Notes: generated from the sequence alone by a model not told the origin. DNA of 64,000 nucleotides from Streptomyces spiralis (GCF_014654675.1 NZ_BNBC01000004.1:1-64000), one strand, 5' to 3'; counted from the stretch's first letter, positions 8,308 through 20,377 are shown. Program-made: numbers and translations.

Positions 8308-8991
8308 GTGGGCAGCAGCGGCGACGGTACGGCTGGGGGTGCCCCCGGTCGTGAGGTCGGGGGAATGGGTCCGTACCCACCTCCGGGCTCTCGGCTCCGC
8401 TCGAGCATGGGCTACGCCCATCGCGTCAGCGCGGCCGATCACGCTCCGCAGCGGCCGACGGTCGTGCCGAGCAGCAAAGGGGCGGCGTCCATGGCGTCCG
8501 AGCAGATCGGCTACCGGGGTCCGACGGCCTGCGCGGCCGCCGGCATCACCTACCGGCAACTGGACTACTGGGCGCGTACGGGCCTGGTCGAGCCCAGCGT
8601 GCGGCCCGCCTACGGGTCCGGCACGCAGCGGCTGTACAGCTTCCGTGACGTCGTCGTCCTGAAGATCGTCAAACGGTTCCTCGACACGGGTGTGTCGCTG
8701 CAGAACATTCGTACGGCTGTCCAGCACCTGCGCGAGCGCGGCTTCCGCGACCTGGAGCGGATGACGCTGATGAGCGACGGCGCCACGGTCTACGAGTGCA
8801 CCTCGCCCGACGAGGTCCACGCCCTGCTCCAGGGCGGTCAGGGCATCTTCGGCATCGCCGTCGGCGTGGTCTGGCGCGACGTGGAGAGCGCGCTGTCCCA
8901 GCTGCACGGCGAACGTGTCGACACCGGCGAGACCCTGGTCGGCCACAACCCCGGCGACGAACTCGCCCGACGACGCAACCGGGCGGTCTGA
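8308..8991 (+). CDS. MerR family transcriptional regulator (Rv1830-like)
   Basis: The protein has 227 residues with a MerR helix-turn-helix near 65-125 (IGYRGPTACAAAGITYRQLDYW, then TQRLYSFRDVVVLKIVKRFLD). An alpha/beta C-terminal region follows, with no cysteine sensor motif. It is the last regulator of the conserved block and corresponds to Rv1830. GTG 8308 has GGAGG at 8298-8302; an earlier in-frame start at 8230 lacks one. Residues about 10-35 are encoded by a palindromic interspersed repeat (8335-8406) and are probably an insertion that the protein tolerates in its N-terminal tail. Confidence 0.82.
   Translation: MGSSGDGTAGGAPGREVGGMGPYPPPGSRLRSSMGYAHRVSAADHAPQRPTVVPSSKGAASMASEQIGYRGPTACAAAGITYRQLDYWARTGLVEPSVRPAYGSGTQRLYSFRDVVVLKIVKRFLDTGVSLQNIRTAVQHLRERGFRDLERMTLMSDGATVYECTSPDEVHALLQGGQGIFGIAVGVVWRDVESALSQLHGERVDTGETLVGHNPGDELARRRNRAV
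8335..8406 (-). repeat. Streptomyces interspersed palindromic repeat, copy 1
   Basis: On the minus strand the element starts GCTCGAGCGGAGCCGAGAG (8388-8406). It continues through a TGGGT/ACCCA hairpin to the palindrome GGGGGTGCCCCC (8335-8346). A second copy of the 19-base core with one base change lies at 47035-47053. Both copies sit in frame inside coding sequences. From memory, similar GCTCGAGCGAAGCCGAGAG elements are common in Streptomyces genomes. Confidence 0.7.
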
Positions 8992-9146
8992 GCGGCCCGG
9001 CGGGGCCGCAGGCCGCTCACCCCGGGCCACGGCGCCCACGGTCTCGTTCCGGCTGGGGCTGTGAGCCGTCGTGGGCGGGGTGCCCGTGACGGCGCGGCGG
9101 GTCCCGTTCCGGGGTGTTGTCAGTGGTGTGGTGCAGCATCGGAGGT

Positions 9147-10643
9147 GTGAGAAGCGCGCCGACGATCCTGCATCTCGACATGGATGCCTTCTTCGCCCAG
9201 GCGGAGCAGGCGTCCAAGCCGAGCCTGCGCGGGAAGGCCGTCATCGTGGGCGGCCTCGGGCCGCGCGGGGTGGTCGCCACCGCGTCGTACGAGGCACGGG
9301 TCTTCGGAGTCCACTCGGCGATGCCGATGGCCCAGGCGCGGCGACTGGCACCGAACGCCGCGTATCTCGTGCCGCGCTTCGGCTTCTACCGGTCCATCAG
9401 CGAGCAGGTGATGGGGCTGCTGCGGGCGCTGTCACCCCTCGTGGAGCCGCTCAGCCTGGACGAGGCGTTCGTGGACCTGGAGGCCGGGGGAGAGGCCTGG
9501 GACGCCGATTCCGCGCGACTGGTCGGGATCCGGCTGCGCACCGACATACGCGCGGTCACCGGCCTGACGGGCTCGGTGGGCCTGGCCGCCTCCAAGATGC
9601 TCGCGAAGATCGCCTCCGAGCAGGCCAAGCCCGACGGACTGGTCCTCATCGAGCCCGGCACCGAGCGGGCCCTGCTGGGCCCCATGTCGGTGCGGACGCT
9701 GCCGGGCGTGGGCCCGGCGACGGGCGACCATCTGCGGCGGGCCGGGATCCACACGGTGAACGAGCTGGCCGAGGCGGGTGAGGACGAGCTCGTACGGCTG
9801 CTGGGCAAGGCGCACGGGCAGGCGCTGTACTCCATGGCGCTGGCGCACGACGAGCGGCCTGTGGTCGCCGAGCGCGAAGCCAAGTCGGTGTCGGTCGAGG
9901 ACACCTACGACGTGGACATCCACGACCGGCTGCGCGTGGGCCTGGAGGTGCAGCGGCTCGCCGACCGGTGCGTACGGCGGCTGCGCGAGGCCGGGCTGTC
10001 GGGCCGCACCATCGTGCTGAAGGTGCGGCGCTACGACTTCTCCACGCTGACCCGCTCCGAGACGCTGCGCGGGCCCACGGATGACCCGGCGGTGGTGCGG
10101 GAGGCGGCGGCCCGGCTGCTGGACTCGGTGGACACCACGGGCGGGGTGCGGCTGCTCGGTGTGGGCGTGTCCGGGCTCGCCGACTACACGCAGGAGGACC
10201 TCTTCGCGCAGGCGGCCGGCGCGCAGACGGACAGCCCTGAGGAGGACCCCGCGGACGAACCTGCCCCGGAGCAGTCCGCGCCCGCCGAGCGGCACTGGCC
10301 GGCGGGCCACGAGGTACGCCACACCGAGTACGGGCACGGCTGGGTCCAGGGCAGCGGCCTCGGCCGGGTCACCGTCCGCTTCGAGACGCCCGACTCCGCG
10401 CCGGGCCGGGTGCGGACGTTCCGCGTCGACGACCCGGACCTGGAGCCGGCGGATCCACTCCCGCTCGTGCGGCGAAGACCGGACGCCACCGCCGCAAGCC
10501 CCGGCGTCACCGACAGCACCGAAGCCACCGACAGCACCGAAGCCACCGACAGCACCGAAGCCACCGACAGGACCCGGTCCACCGGCGGCAGCGAGGCCAC
10601 CGGCAGCGCGTCCTCGGTGGCCGGCGGGACCCGGCCCGCGTAG
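9147..10643 (+). CDS. dinB: DNA polymerase IV (Y-family translesion polymerase)
   Basis: This error-prone polymerase has about 498 residues. It holds the catalytic motifs LHLDMDAFFAQAEQ at the N-terminus, YEARVFGVHSAMP, and SLDEAFVDL with two metal-binding acidic residues. Helix-hairpin-helix and little-finger regions follow. Beyond the usual length of about 400 residues there is a domain (HEVRHTEYGHGWVQGSG...VTVRFET) that resembles the Tudor-like tail of UvrD/PcrA helicases, then a Thr/Ser/Glu-rich tail of 6-residue repeats. The start is uncertain: GTG 9147 gives the expected N-terminus but lies only 1 nt after GGAGG; GTG 9114, 9123 and 9126 are alternatives. Confidence 0.87.
   Translation: MRSAPTILHLDMDAFFAQAEQASKPSLRGKAVIVGGLGPRGVVATASYEARVFGVHSAMPMAQARRLAPNAAYLVPRFGFYRSISEQVMGLLRALSPLVEPLSLDEAFVDLEAGGEAWDADSARLVGIRLRTDIRAVTGLTGSVGLAASKMLAKIASEQAKPDGLVLIEPGTERALLGPMSVRTLPGVGPATGDHLRRAGIHTVNELAEAGEDELVRLLGKAHGQALYSMALAHDERPVVAEREAKSVSVEDTYDVDIHDRLRVGLEVQRLADRCVRRLREAGLSGRTIVLKVRRYDFSTLTRSETLRGPTDDPAVVREAAARLLDSVDTTGGVRLLGVGVSGLADYTQEDLFAQAAGAQTDSPEEDPADEPAPEQSAPAERHWPAGHEVRHTEYGHGWVQGSGLGRVTVRFETPDSAPGRVRTFRVDDPDLEPADPLPLVRRRPDATAASPGVTDSTEATDSTEATDSTEATDRTRSTGGSEATGSASSVAGGTRPA
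10508..10570 (+). repeat. 18-bp tandem repeat in the dinB tail
   Basis: Three and a half perfect copies of CACCGACAGCACCGAAGC occur in a row with period 18. They encode a repeated Thr-Asp-Ser-Thr-Glu-Ala hexapeptide. Copy number probably varies between strains by slippage. Confidence 0.9.
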
Positions 10644-10667
10644 AACCCGGCTGGACGCCGCTCGCTC

Positions 10668-11045
10668 TCAGCCTTCCTCGGAGCCGGATCCCGCGAGCTT
10701 GCCGAAGTCGCGGTCCTGGAGGGTGGGCGGAGGCGCCACGTCGAGGCCGTAGTGGTGGTAGAGCTGCAGTTCCTGCTCGGGGGAGAGGTGGCGGCCGACG
10801 CCGAAGTCGGGGGCCTCCTTGATGAGGGCCCGGTCGAAGGGGACGTGCAGTTCACCGTCGACCAGCTCGCTGGGTTCGAGCGGCACGAAGGCGTCCCGGG
10901 AGAACAGGCCGGTGCGTATGGCGGCCCACTCCGGCACGCCGGTCGCGTCGTCGAGGTAGACCTCGTCCACCGTGCCGATCTTGGTGCCCTTCCGGTCGAA
11001 CGCCTTGCGGCCGATCAGGTTGCGCGGATCGATGTCGGTCTGCAC
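10668..11045 (-). CDS. PRC-barrel domain protein
   Basis: This 125-residue soluble protein has an N-terminal PRC barrel (IDPRNLIGRKAFDRKGTKIGTVDEVYLDDATGVPEWAAI). The C-terminal part contains LSPEQELQLYHHYGLD, common in actinobacterial PRC proteins. The role is unknown; PRC barrels are adaptor folds seen in RimM and photosynthetic reaction centres. GTG 11045 is preceded by GGAGGG 3-4 nt upstream; a longer frame to 11096 lacks a site. It converges on dinB with 24 bases between the stop codons. Confidence 0.82.
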   Translation of the reverse strand: MQTDIDPRNLIGRKAFDRKGTKIGTVDEVYLDDATGVPEWAAIRTGLFSRDAFVPLEPSELVDGELHVPFDRALIKEAPDFGVGRHLSPEQELQLYHHYGLDVAPPPTLQDRDFGKLAGSGSEEG

Positions 11046-11159
11046 GGTCCCTCCACTAGGTCGCAACTCATTCGTAAGCACTACGAAAGAGCACAATCGG
11101 GACGGCGGCCACTCGAGCCCGCCTCGTCAAGCCCGCTGGTACGCTGGCAAACGGCTGCT

Positions 11160-11367
11160 GACCCCGTGCGGGAGAGTCCTCCACCACCATCGGAGGCGCC
11201 GAAGGAGCAAATCCTCCCCGGAATCTCTCAGGCCCCTGTACCGCACGGACGAGGTCACTCTGGAAAGCAGAGCGGGTGTCGACGGATGCCGCTCTCACCG
11301 ACGGTGAAAACCGGGTGCCCTCGGGCGGTCCGGTGAAGCTCTCAGGTTGAGATGACAGAGGGGGAGG
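11160..11367 (+). promoter_or_regulatory. Tandem glycine riboswitch upstream of gcvP
   Basis: Two glycine aptamers are joined by a short linker. Aptamer 1 (about 11164-11249) has GGAGAG, the core GGCGCCGAAGGAGCAA and GAATCTCTCAGGC, closed by CCGTGCGG/CCGCACGG. Aptamer 2 (about 11250-11365) has CTCTGGAAAGCAGAG, the core CACCGACGGTG, GAAGCTCTCAGG and ATGACAGAGGG. These are the conserved bases of the gcvT-type riboswitch. Glycine binding should switch on expression of gcvP, whose start lies about 65 nt downstream. Aptamer 2 has an enlarged variable arm (about 11272-11338). Confidence 0.93.
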
Positions 11368-11429
11368 CCGTCGGGGCACCCGAGCCGTGGTGTCCCTCGA
11401 AGGTCGCGTCAGACCAGGAGGCCTCCGCA

Positions 11430-14315
<2,886 letters not shown>

Positions 14316-14360
14316 GTGGCGTAGAGGCATCCGGCCGGCCGTCTGAGCCGTCAGGAGAAG

Positions 14361-14407
14361 CACAAGGGGCCCCGGTCCGGTTTTCGGCCGGACAGGGGCC
14401 CCTTGTG
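14361..14407. terminator. Bidirectional terminator between gcvP and the mod operon
   Basis: A 13-bp perfect outer stem (CACAAGGGGCCCC 14361-14373 with 14395-14407) and an inner GTCCGG/CCGGAC stem enclose a loop of four T. It lies between the convergent gcvP and modC and can serve both. Confidence 0.85.
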
Positions 14408-14461
14408 GCTCAGGCGGGCGGGTTGGGCACGGTGGGCCCGCGTCGGGCCGCCGTGGGTCCT

Positions 14462-15525
14462 TCAGGCCGGGTAGGCGTGGGTCTGGGCCGCCTTGACCGT
14501 CGCCCAGACGGCCGCGCCCGGGTGCAGGTCGAGTTCCGCCGCGGCGACCGTGGTCAGGTCGGCGGCGAGGGCCAGCTCGCCGGTGAGGTCCGCGCGGATC
14601 TGGTCGCCGTGCGTCTCCAGGCCCGCGACCTCGCAGCGCCACAGGTTGCGCGCGCTGGAGCCGGAGGGACGGTCCCGGTAGAGGGTGACGGCACCCGGCG
14701 GGAACGCCACGAAGGCCGGTCCGGACAGATCCTCGGTGGTGGCGAGGACCAGGCCGCCGGCCAGCCGTACGGTGTGGCCCTCGGCCTGCCCGCGATACAG
14801 GTTCAGGCCGACCAGCTGCGCGATGTAGTCCGTGCGCGGACGGCGGGCGATGTCGGACGGGGCACCCTCCTGCACCACGCGCCCGTGTTCGACGACGACG
14901 AGCCGGTCCGCCAGCACCATCGCGTCCAGCGGGTCGTGGGTGACCAGGACGGCGACGGCCTCGAACTCGGCGAGGTGCCGACGGAGCTGGGCCCGGACCT
15001 CCAGGCGCGTACGGGCGTCCAGCGCGGCGAGCGGCTCGTCCAGGAGCAGCAGCCGGGGCCGGGTGGCGCCTGGCCACCGGAGAGCCTGCGCGGCTTGACG
15101 CCGGTGTGGTCGGCCAGGCCCATGCGCGCCAGCCACCGGGAGGCCAGCGCACGGGCCTCGGCCTTGCTCGCGCCCTGGCAGCGCGGTCCGAAGGCCACGT
15201 TGTCCAGGGCGGACAGGTGCGGGAAGAGCAGGTAGTCCTGGAAGACCACCCCGACCGGACGCGCCTCCGGTGGCGTACGGTCCAGCGTGGCGCCGTCCAG
15301 GCGCAGATGGCCGCCGGTGAGGGGGACCAGGCCGGCCAGAGCGCGCAGGGCCGTGGTCTTGCCGGCGCCGTTCGGGCCCAGCAGGGCCACCACGTCGCCG
15401 GGGGCGGCGGTGAGCGCCACGTCGAGACGGAAGGCGCCGCGGTCGACGACGAGCCGGGCGTCCAGCCCGGCACCTGGCGGGTCCTCGGCGCGGACGCCGC
15501 TCGTGGTCTCGTCCATGTCGGTCAT
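14462..15525 (-). pseudogene. modC: Molybdate ABC transporter ATPase, frameshifted by a short deletion
   Basis: The N-terminal frame (from 15525) gives an ABC ATPase with Walker A GPNGAGKT and the Q-loop VVFQDYLLF, up to the signature LSGGQ (15070-15084). The frame then breaks. The next frame resumes with ATRPRLLLLDEPLAALDART, including Walker B, the switch region VLVTHD, and a C-terminal TOBE domain that ends at 14462. The usual segment of about ten residues between LSGGQ and ATRP (typically QRVALARAL) is missing; two bases remain, which implies loss of about 28 nt. As read, no functional ATPase can be made. A sequencing or assembly error at 15061-15072 is the main alternative. Confidence 0.85.
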
Positions 15526-15578
15526 GAAGTGATCGTCCAGGATGCGGGGTGGGTTCGTGCCGGGGATCCGCGGCGGCC

Positions 15579-16424
15579 TCATGTGGATGCCGTCGTCCAG
15601 CGGTCCCGCAGACCCGCGAGCACCGCGATCGACACCGCGAGGAGCACCAGGCTCAGCGCGATCGCGGCGGCCGGGTCGTTCTGGAGGGCGAGATAGACCG
15701 CCAGGGGCATGGTCTGGGTACGGCCGGGGAAGTTGCCCGCGAAGGTGATCGTCGCACCGAACTCGCCGAGCGCCCGCGCCCAGGCCAGCACGGCTCCCGC
15801 CGCGATGCCCGGCGCGATCAGCGGCAGGGTGACCCGGCGGAACGCGGTGAAGCGGGACGCGCCCAGTGTGGTGGCCGCCTCCTCGTAGCGCGGGTCCGCG
15901 GCGCGCAGTGTGCCCTCGACGCTGATGACGAGGAAGGGCATGGCCACGAACGCCTCCGCGACCACCACACCGGCCGTGGTGAACGGCAGCGTGATCCCGA
16001 ACCAGGAGTCCAGCCACTGCCCGACGACCCCGTTGCGCCCCAGCGCCAGCAGCAGCGCCACACCGCCAACCACCGGCGGCAGAACCAGCGGAAGCGTCAC
16101 CAGGGCCCGTACGAGGCCGCGTCCGGCGAAGTCGGTCCGGGCCAGCAGCCAGGCCAGCGGGACGCCGAGGACCAGGCTGACGGCGGTGGCGGCGGTGGCA
16201 CTGATCAGGGACAGCTGGAGCGCCTGCCACACCTCCGGGCTGGTCAGCTGGCCGGGCAGGCTGCGCCAGGGGGCGCGGATCAGCAGGGCCAGCAGCGGCA
16301 GCAGCAGGAACGCCAGGCCCACCAGGGCGGGCACCAGCAGGGGGAGCGGGACGCCCCGGGGGACACGCCGGCGCCGTGGCCCGTTCTCCAGGGTCACCGC
16401 GCCGGTGTCGTGGGTCGTGGTCAC
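15579..16424 (-). CDS. modB: Molybdate ABC transporter permease
   Basis: This 281-residue permease has five to six transmembrane helices and the ABC-permease loop EEAATTLGASRFTAFRRVTLPLIAPGIAAG that docks to the ATPase. The C-terminal GEFGATITFAGN...TQTMPLAVY is characteristic of ModB/CysT-type permeases. GTG 16424 overlaps the modA stop by GTGA, so the two are coupled. The order modA-modB-modC on one strand is the usual operon order. With modC broken, import would need an ATPase encoded elsewhere. Confidence 0.9.
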   Translation of the reverse strand: MTTTHDTGAVTLENGPRRRRVPRGVPLPLLVPALVGLAFLLLPLLALLIRAPWRSLPGQLTSPEVWQALQLSLISATAATAVSLVLGVPLAWLLARTDFAGRGLVRALVTLPLVLPPVVGGVALLLALGRNGVVGQWLDSWFGITLPFTTAGVVVAEAFVAMPFLVISVEGTLRAADPRYEEAATTLGASRFTAFRRVTLPLIAPGIAAGAVLAWARALGEFGATITFAGNFPGRTQTMPLAVYLALQNDPAAAIALSLVLLAVSIAVLAGLRDRWTTAST

Positions 16425-17257
16425 GGCTTGAGGAACCCGGCCTGCGTCAGGACCTTCTGGCCCTCGGCGGAGCGCACCAGCGCGATGAACGCCTTGGCCG
16501 CCGCTGAGTCGCGCGCGTTGTCCAGGAGGGCGATCGGGTAGTCGTTCACGGCCTTGGCCGCCTCGGGGAACTCCACGCCCTCCACCTTGCCACCGGCCGC
16601 CTTCACATCGGTCTTGTAGACCACCGCGGCATCGGCCTCCTTGAGCACCACCTTGTTCAGGGCGGACTTGACGTCCTGCTCGTAGGAGACCGGGGTGAGC
16701 TCGAGGCCGGCGGCGGTGAGTGCCTTCTGCGCGGCGGCGCCGCAGGGCACCGCTTTGTCGCACAGGACGACCTTCAGCCCGGACCTGGTGAGGTCCTTCA
16801 GGGAGGAGATCCTGTCGGGGTTGCCCGGCAGGGTCGCGATCTCGAGCTGGTTGCGGACGAAGGTGGCCGGGGCACCGGCCGTGTCCTTCTGGTCGGTCAC
16901 GATCTTCATGGTCTTGGGGCTGGCGGCGGCGAAGACGTCGGCGGGGGCACCGCCGGTGATGCTCGCGGCGAGGGTGTCGCTGCCGCCGAAGTTGAAGGTG
17001 ACCTCGGTGCCCGGGTGCTGCTGCTCGAACTCCTTGCCCAGCGCCGTGAAGCTCTCCTTCAGGGAGGCGGCGGCGAAGACGGTCACCGTGCCGGTCACCT
17101 TCTGGGAGGAGGACGCCGCCGATCCGGACCCGGACGACGACGAGCCGTCGGACGACGACGAGGAGGACGCGGAGGAGCAGCCGCTGAGGGCCAGCAGAGC
17201 TGCGGCTCCCGCACCGGCCACCTGCAGTGTCCGGGTCCCGGGCACGGAACGGGTCAT
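16421..17257 (-). CDS. modA: Molybdate-binding lipoprotein
   Basis: The 278-residue periplasmic binding protein carries a lipoprotein signal peptide (lipobox LSGC, Cys27) and a Ser-rich linker. The mature domain begins VTGTVTVFAAASLKESF and contains NFGGSDTLAASITGGAPADVFAAAS, the oxyanion-binding region of ModA. It captures molybdate or tungstate outside the membrane for ModB. ATG 17257 follows GTG 17260; AGAGGAG at 17269-17275 could serve either. The gene is divergent from a molybdopterin oxidoreductase. Confidence 0.93.
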   Translation of the reverse strand: MTRSVPGTRTLQVAGAGAAALLALSGCSSASSSSSSDGSSSSGSGSAASSSQKVTGTVTVFAAASLKESFTALGKEFEQQHPGTEVTFNFGGSDTLAASITGGAPADVFAAASPKTMKIVTDQKDTAGAPATFVRNQLEIATLPGNPDRISSLKDLTRSGLKVVLCDKAVPCGAAAQKALTAAGLELTPVSYEQDVKSALNKVVLKEADAAVVYKTDVKAAGGKVEGVEFPEAAKAVNDYPIALLDNARDSAAAKAFIALVRSAEGQKVLTQAGFLKP

Positions 17258-17461
17258 CACGGTTTCCACTCCTCTGGTAGTGCACGGAAGGTGTCGCGCC
17301 CTGCCACGGCCGAACAGCGGCCGTGCCGTGATGATAATGCCGCAAGTGCGAGCCGTGAGTCTCCTGTCACATCGCATGAGCTGGCCTATCTGTATGTGAC
17401 GCTCGCATGTGCGTTTGCATGGGGCGACTGCTCGGGTACGGAGACCGCGGAGGTGGTGGCC

Positions 17462-17962
17462 GTGGTGCTCGCGGAACTCGTCCTGAGCGGAGATCTCGCC
17501 CGGCCGGCCCGTCTGACCGTGCCGGACCTGCTGAGCCGGCCGCAGCACCGGGCGCGGGTGAGTTTCGACTGCGCCACCAGCGGTGTGCGGCGTCACCGGT
17601 TCACCGGACCGCGGTTGTACGACGTACTGGCCGCCGCGGAACCGGCCTTCGATCCGGCCCGGCGCAAGGACCGGCTGCGCTTCCTGATCGCCGTCGCGGG
17701 CGCGGACGGGCATCGCACGCTGCTGTCCTGGGCGGAGATCGACCCTGACTTCGCCGACGCCCCGGTCCTGCTCGCGGTGGCCATGGACGACGCTCCGCTG
17801 GACCGGGCGGGGCCCCAGCTGGTCCTGCCGCAGGACCGCTGCGGAGCACGGTACGTCAGCGGCATCACGGCGATTCGCGTCGACGGCGGTTACGGCTCGG
17901 GGAGTCGCGACAACCGCTCGGCCGGACCTGAAGGTGTGGGACCTGGCGAGGGCCGGGCCTGA
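17462..17962 (+). CDS. Small molybdopterin-binding oxidoreductase domain protein
   Basis: About 166 residues form a single oxidoreductase molybdopterin-binding (sulfite-oxidase-like) domain. Supporting blocks are RVSFDCATSGVRRHRFTGPRLYDVL, whose Cys may ligate molybdenum, and the late PQLVLPQDRCGARYVSGITAIRV. There is no signal peptide or transmembrane anchor. The substrate is unknown. Its position next to modA and the HTH-Mop regulator supports dependence on molybdenum. GTG 17462 is chosen because GGAGG (17449-17453) lies 8 nt upstream; the frame is open further upstream, so a longer form is possible. Confidence 0.75.
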   Translation: MVLAELVLSGDLARPARLTVPDLLSRPQHRARVSFDCATSGVRRHRFTGPRLYDVLAAAEPAFDPARRKDRLRFLIAVAGADGHRTLLSWAEIDPDFADAPVLLAVAMDDAPLDRAGPQLVLPQDRCGARYVSGITAIRVDGGYGSGSRDNRSAGPEGVGPGEGRA

Positions 17963-17971
17963 CGAGGTTTG

Positions 17972-18367
17972 TCACGTCCGGTCGATATGTACGTTTGTCG
18001 ACTTAACGCGGGCGGTCGCCTCCATGCCGACCTCCAGCCCCAGTTCCTCGACCGCCTCCCGGGTGAGCAGCGAGACCAGGCGGTGCGGTCCCGCCTGGAT
18101 CTCCACCTGTGCCGCCACGTCGCCGAGCTTGATGGCCGTCACGATCCCGGGGAAGGCGTTGCGGGCCGAGGTGTAGGAGACCTCCTCGTCACCGCCGCCG
18201 GAGCGGGCCAGTTCGACCGAGAAGGCGGCGAGGTCGCGGCCGTCGACGAGCCGCCGTCCGCTCTCGTCACGGTGGGTGGCCACCCGGCCGGCGTCCGCCC
18301 AGCGGCGCGCTGTGTCCGGACTGACGCCGAGCAGACGGGCCGCCTGGCCGATCGTGTAGGACTGCAT
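17972..18367 (-). CDS. Molybdenum-responsive regulator: HTH plus Mop (TOBE) domain
   Basis: The 131-residue protein has an N-terminal excisionase/MerR-type helix-turn-helix (YTIGQAARLLGVSPDTARRWADAGRV). It also has one molybdate-binding Mop domain (SARNAFPGIVTAIKLGDVAAQVEI, then LTREAVEELGLEVGMEATARVKSTNVHI). It is a compact functional analogue of ModE and probably controls the adjacent mod genes and oxidoreductase in response to molybdate. ATG 18367 lies 7 nt after TATCGT on the same strand, so the transcript is probably leaderless; GTG 18376 is an alternative start. Confidence 0.87.
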   Translation of the reverse strand: MQSYTIGQAARLLGVSPDTARRWADAGRVATHRDESGRRLVDGRDLAAFSVELARSGGGDEEVSYTSARNAFPGIVTAIKLGDVAAQVEIQAGPHRLVSLLTREAVEELGLEVGMEATARVKSTNVHIDRT

Positions 18368-18374
18368 GCCGGTC

Positions 18375-18380
18375 ACGATA
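18375..18380 (-). promoter_or_regulatory. -10 element TATCGT, leaderless start of the HTH-Mop gene
   Basis: TATCGT on the minus strand ends 7 nt before ATG 18367, the spacing expected when transcription begins at the start codon. There is no ribosome site. Confidence 0.5.
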
Positions 18381-18427
18381 GGGCCGTCGGCGGGGCGCTG
18401 CGGACGTCGGGTCGGTGACCGGGCGGG

Positions 18428-20377
18428 TCAGCCCGTGTGCACGCGGGGCCGCCTGGCCCGGTCCGGCTCCGCCTCGCGCAGCACCTCACGGGTGACCGGC
18501 GCGACCTCGCCCTGGCCGAAGAGGAAGAAGCGCAGGAAGTTGCGGAACGGGTTGCCCTCGGTCCATTCGAAGTAGATGTGCGGGGTGCAGCCCGTCGCCT
18601 CGCGCACGTGCAGGAGGAGGGCGGCCAGGGCGTTGGGGATGGAGGACGACTCCAGGGTCAGCACGCGGTAGCGGTCGTGCAGGACCTCGCCGCGCACCGT
18701 GAGACCGGCCTCGAACTCGGAGGGGTCGGTGACCGTCACCTCGACGAAGACGAAGTCCTCCGCCTGCGGGATGTCGTTGTCGGCACGGATCTGCTCGATC
18801 TTGTCGCGGTACTCGGCCTTGTCCCGGCGCCCGGGCTTGTTGGCGATGAACCGGATCTTGCGGCTCGCGATGTCCCTGATGAATCGTTCCGCCATCGGAT
18901 CCAGCGTCACGCTGGTCACGCGCAGCTCGAAGGCACGGGCCAGCCGGGACAGCAGCGAGACCAGAATGATTCCGACGATGAAGCAGGCACCGATCTTCAC
19001 ACCGTCCGGGCGTTCGATGACGTTGACGACGGTGGTGTAGAGGAAGACCGTCGAGATCACCGCGAACGCGATGGTCCATTTGCGCTGGCCGGCCCTGTGG
19101 GCGGCGATGGTCACCGCGATCGCCGCGGAGCTGATCAGGACGAGCACTCCGGTGGCGTAGGCGCCGCCCTGCTTGTCGACGTTGGCGTCGAAGATCCAGG
19201 TGACCAGGAACCCGATCAGGGTGAAGACGATGACCATGGGGCGCACCGCCCGGGCCCAGTGCGGGGCCATGCCGTAACGGGGCAGGTAGCGCGGCATCAG
19301 GTTGAGCAGTCCGGCCATCGCGGAGGCGCCCGCGAACCACAGGATCGCGATGGTGGAGACGTCGTACACCGTGCCGAAGGCGTTCCCGAGGTAGTGGTGG
19401 GCCAGGTAGGCCAGCGCACGCCCGTTGGCCTTTCCGCCGGGCTCGAACTCCGGCGCCGGGATCAGCAGCGTGGTGATGAAGCTGGTGGTGATCAGGAAGC
19501 CGCTCATGATGAGCGCGGCCGTGGTGAGGAGTTTCTTGGTGTCCCGGATCCGCCCGGTCGGGCGCTCCTCGGTGTCCTGCGGGTCGCCCTGCACGTGCGG
19601 CATCACGGCGACGCCGGTCTCGAAGCCGGACAGGCCGAGCGCGAGCTTGGGGAAGACCAGCAGGGCCACACCGACCATGGCGAAGACGCTGCCGTGCTGG
19701 GCGGTCAGGGCGCTGGACCAGTCGGTCACCACGTGAGTGGCGGTCGCGACGTGCCACAGGCCGACGAACACCACCACGACGTTGAGGGCGAGATATATGC
19801 CGACCAGCGCGACCGCGACCCCGATCGCCTCCAGGAACCCCTTGAGGAACACCGCGCCCAGCAGCGCCACCAGGAAGAGCGTGATCAGCATCTGGTGGCT
19901 GTGCAGCGCGCTGGTGAGGTGGGGGTTCTCCACCAGGTGGGTCGAGGCGTCGGCAGCCGACAAAGTGATGGTGATCAAAAAGTCGGTGGCGGCGAAGCCG
20001 AGCAGGGTCAGCACGAACAGCTTGCCCTGCCAGAACGACAGCAGTCGCTCCAGCATCGCGATCGAGCCCTGGCCGTGCGGGCTCTCCTCGGCGACCCTGC
20101 GGTACACCGGGAGGGCGCCCGCGAGGGTGACAAGGACCAGCACCAGCGTGGCGACCGGCGACAGCAGGCCGGCGGCGAGGGCCGCGATGCCCGGCTGGTA
20201 GCCCAGCGTCGAGAAGTAGTCGACACCGGTCAGGCACATCACGCGCCACCACCGCTGCCCCTTGTGCGGGGGCTCCGGGGCGGCGTGCGGTGCCTGCTGC
20301 ACGCCCTTGCCCATGTCGGACAGGCCCTCCAGCATCCAGGCACGCAGACGACTGGGAGGGTGTTCGGTGGTGGCCAT
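18428..20377 (-). CDS. APC superfamily transporter with a C-terminal cytoplasmic domain
   Basis: The protein has 649 residues. The first part holds about 12 transmembrane helices with the APC-type opening [27 protein letters not shown]. The last 150 or so residues are soluble and begin after [20 protein letters not shown]. The substrate cannot be read from sequence. Amino-acid permeases and KimA-type potassium transporters share this architecture, and I favour neither. ATG 20377 has AGGAGCAGG a few bases upstream. The gene ends 60 bases from the start of the HTH-Mop gene, in the same orientation. Confidence 0.75.
   Translation of the reverse strand: MATTEHPPSRLRAWMLEGLSDMGKGVQQAPHAAPEPPHKGQRWWRVMCLTGVDYFSTLGYQPGIAALAAGLLSPVATLVLVLVTLAGALPVYRRVAEESPHGQGSIAMLERLLSFWQGKLFVLTLLGFAATDFLITITLSAADASTHLVENPHLTSALHSHQMLITLFLVALLGAVFLKGFLEAIGVAVALVGIYLALNVVVVFVGLWHVATATHVVTDWSSALTAQHGSVFAMVGVALLVFPKLALGLSGFETGVAVMPHVQGDPQDTEERPTGRIRDTKKLLTTAALIMSGFLITTSFITTLLIPAPEFEPGGKANGRALAYLAHHYLGNAFGTVYDVSTIAILWFAGASAMAGLLNLMPRYLPRYGMAPHWARAVRPMVIVFTLIGFLVTWIFDANVDKQGGAYATGVLVLISSAAIAVTIAAHRAGQRKWTIAFAVISTVFLYTTVVNVIERPDGVKIGACFIVGIILVSLLSRLARAFELRVTSVTLDPMAERFIRDIASRKIRFIANKPGRRDKAEYRDKIEQIRADNDIPQAEDFVFVEVTVTDPSEFEAGLTVRGEVLHDRYRVLTLESSSIPNALAALLLHVREATGCTPHIYFEWTEGNPFRNFLRFFLFGQGEVAPVTREVLREAEPDRARRPRVHTG

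Noticed and set aside
10508..10570. Regular 18-bp repeats as a possible CRISPR array
   Set aside because: The repeats are contiguous, without spacers, and encode a repeated hexapeptide at the end of dinB.
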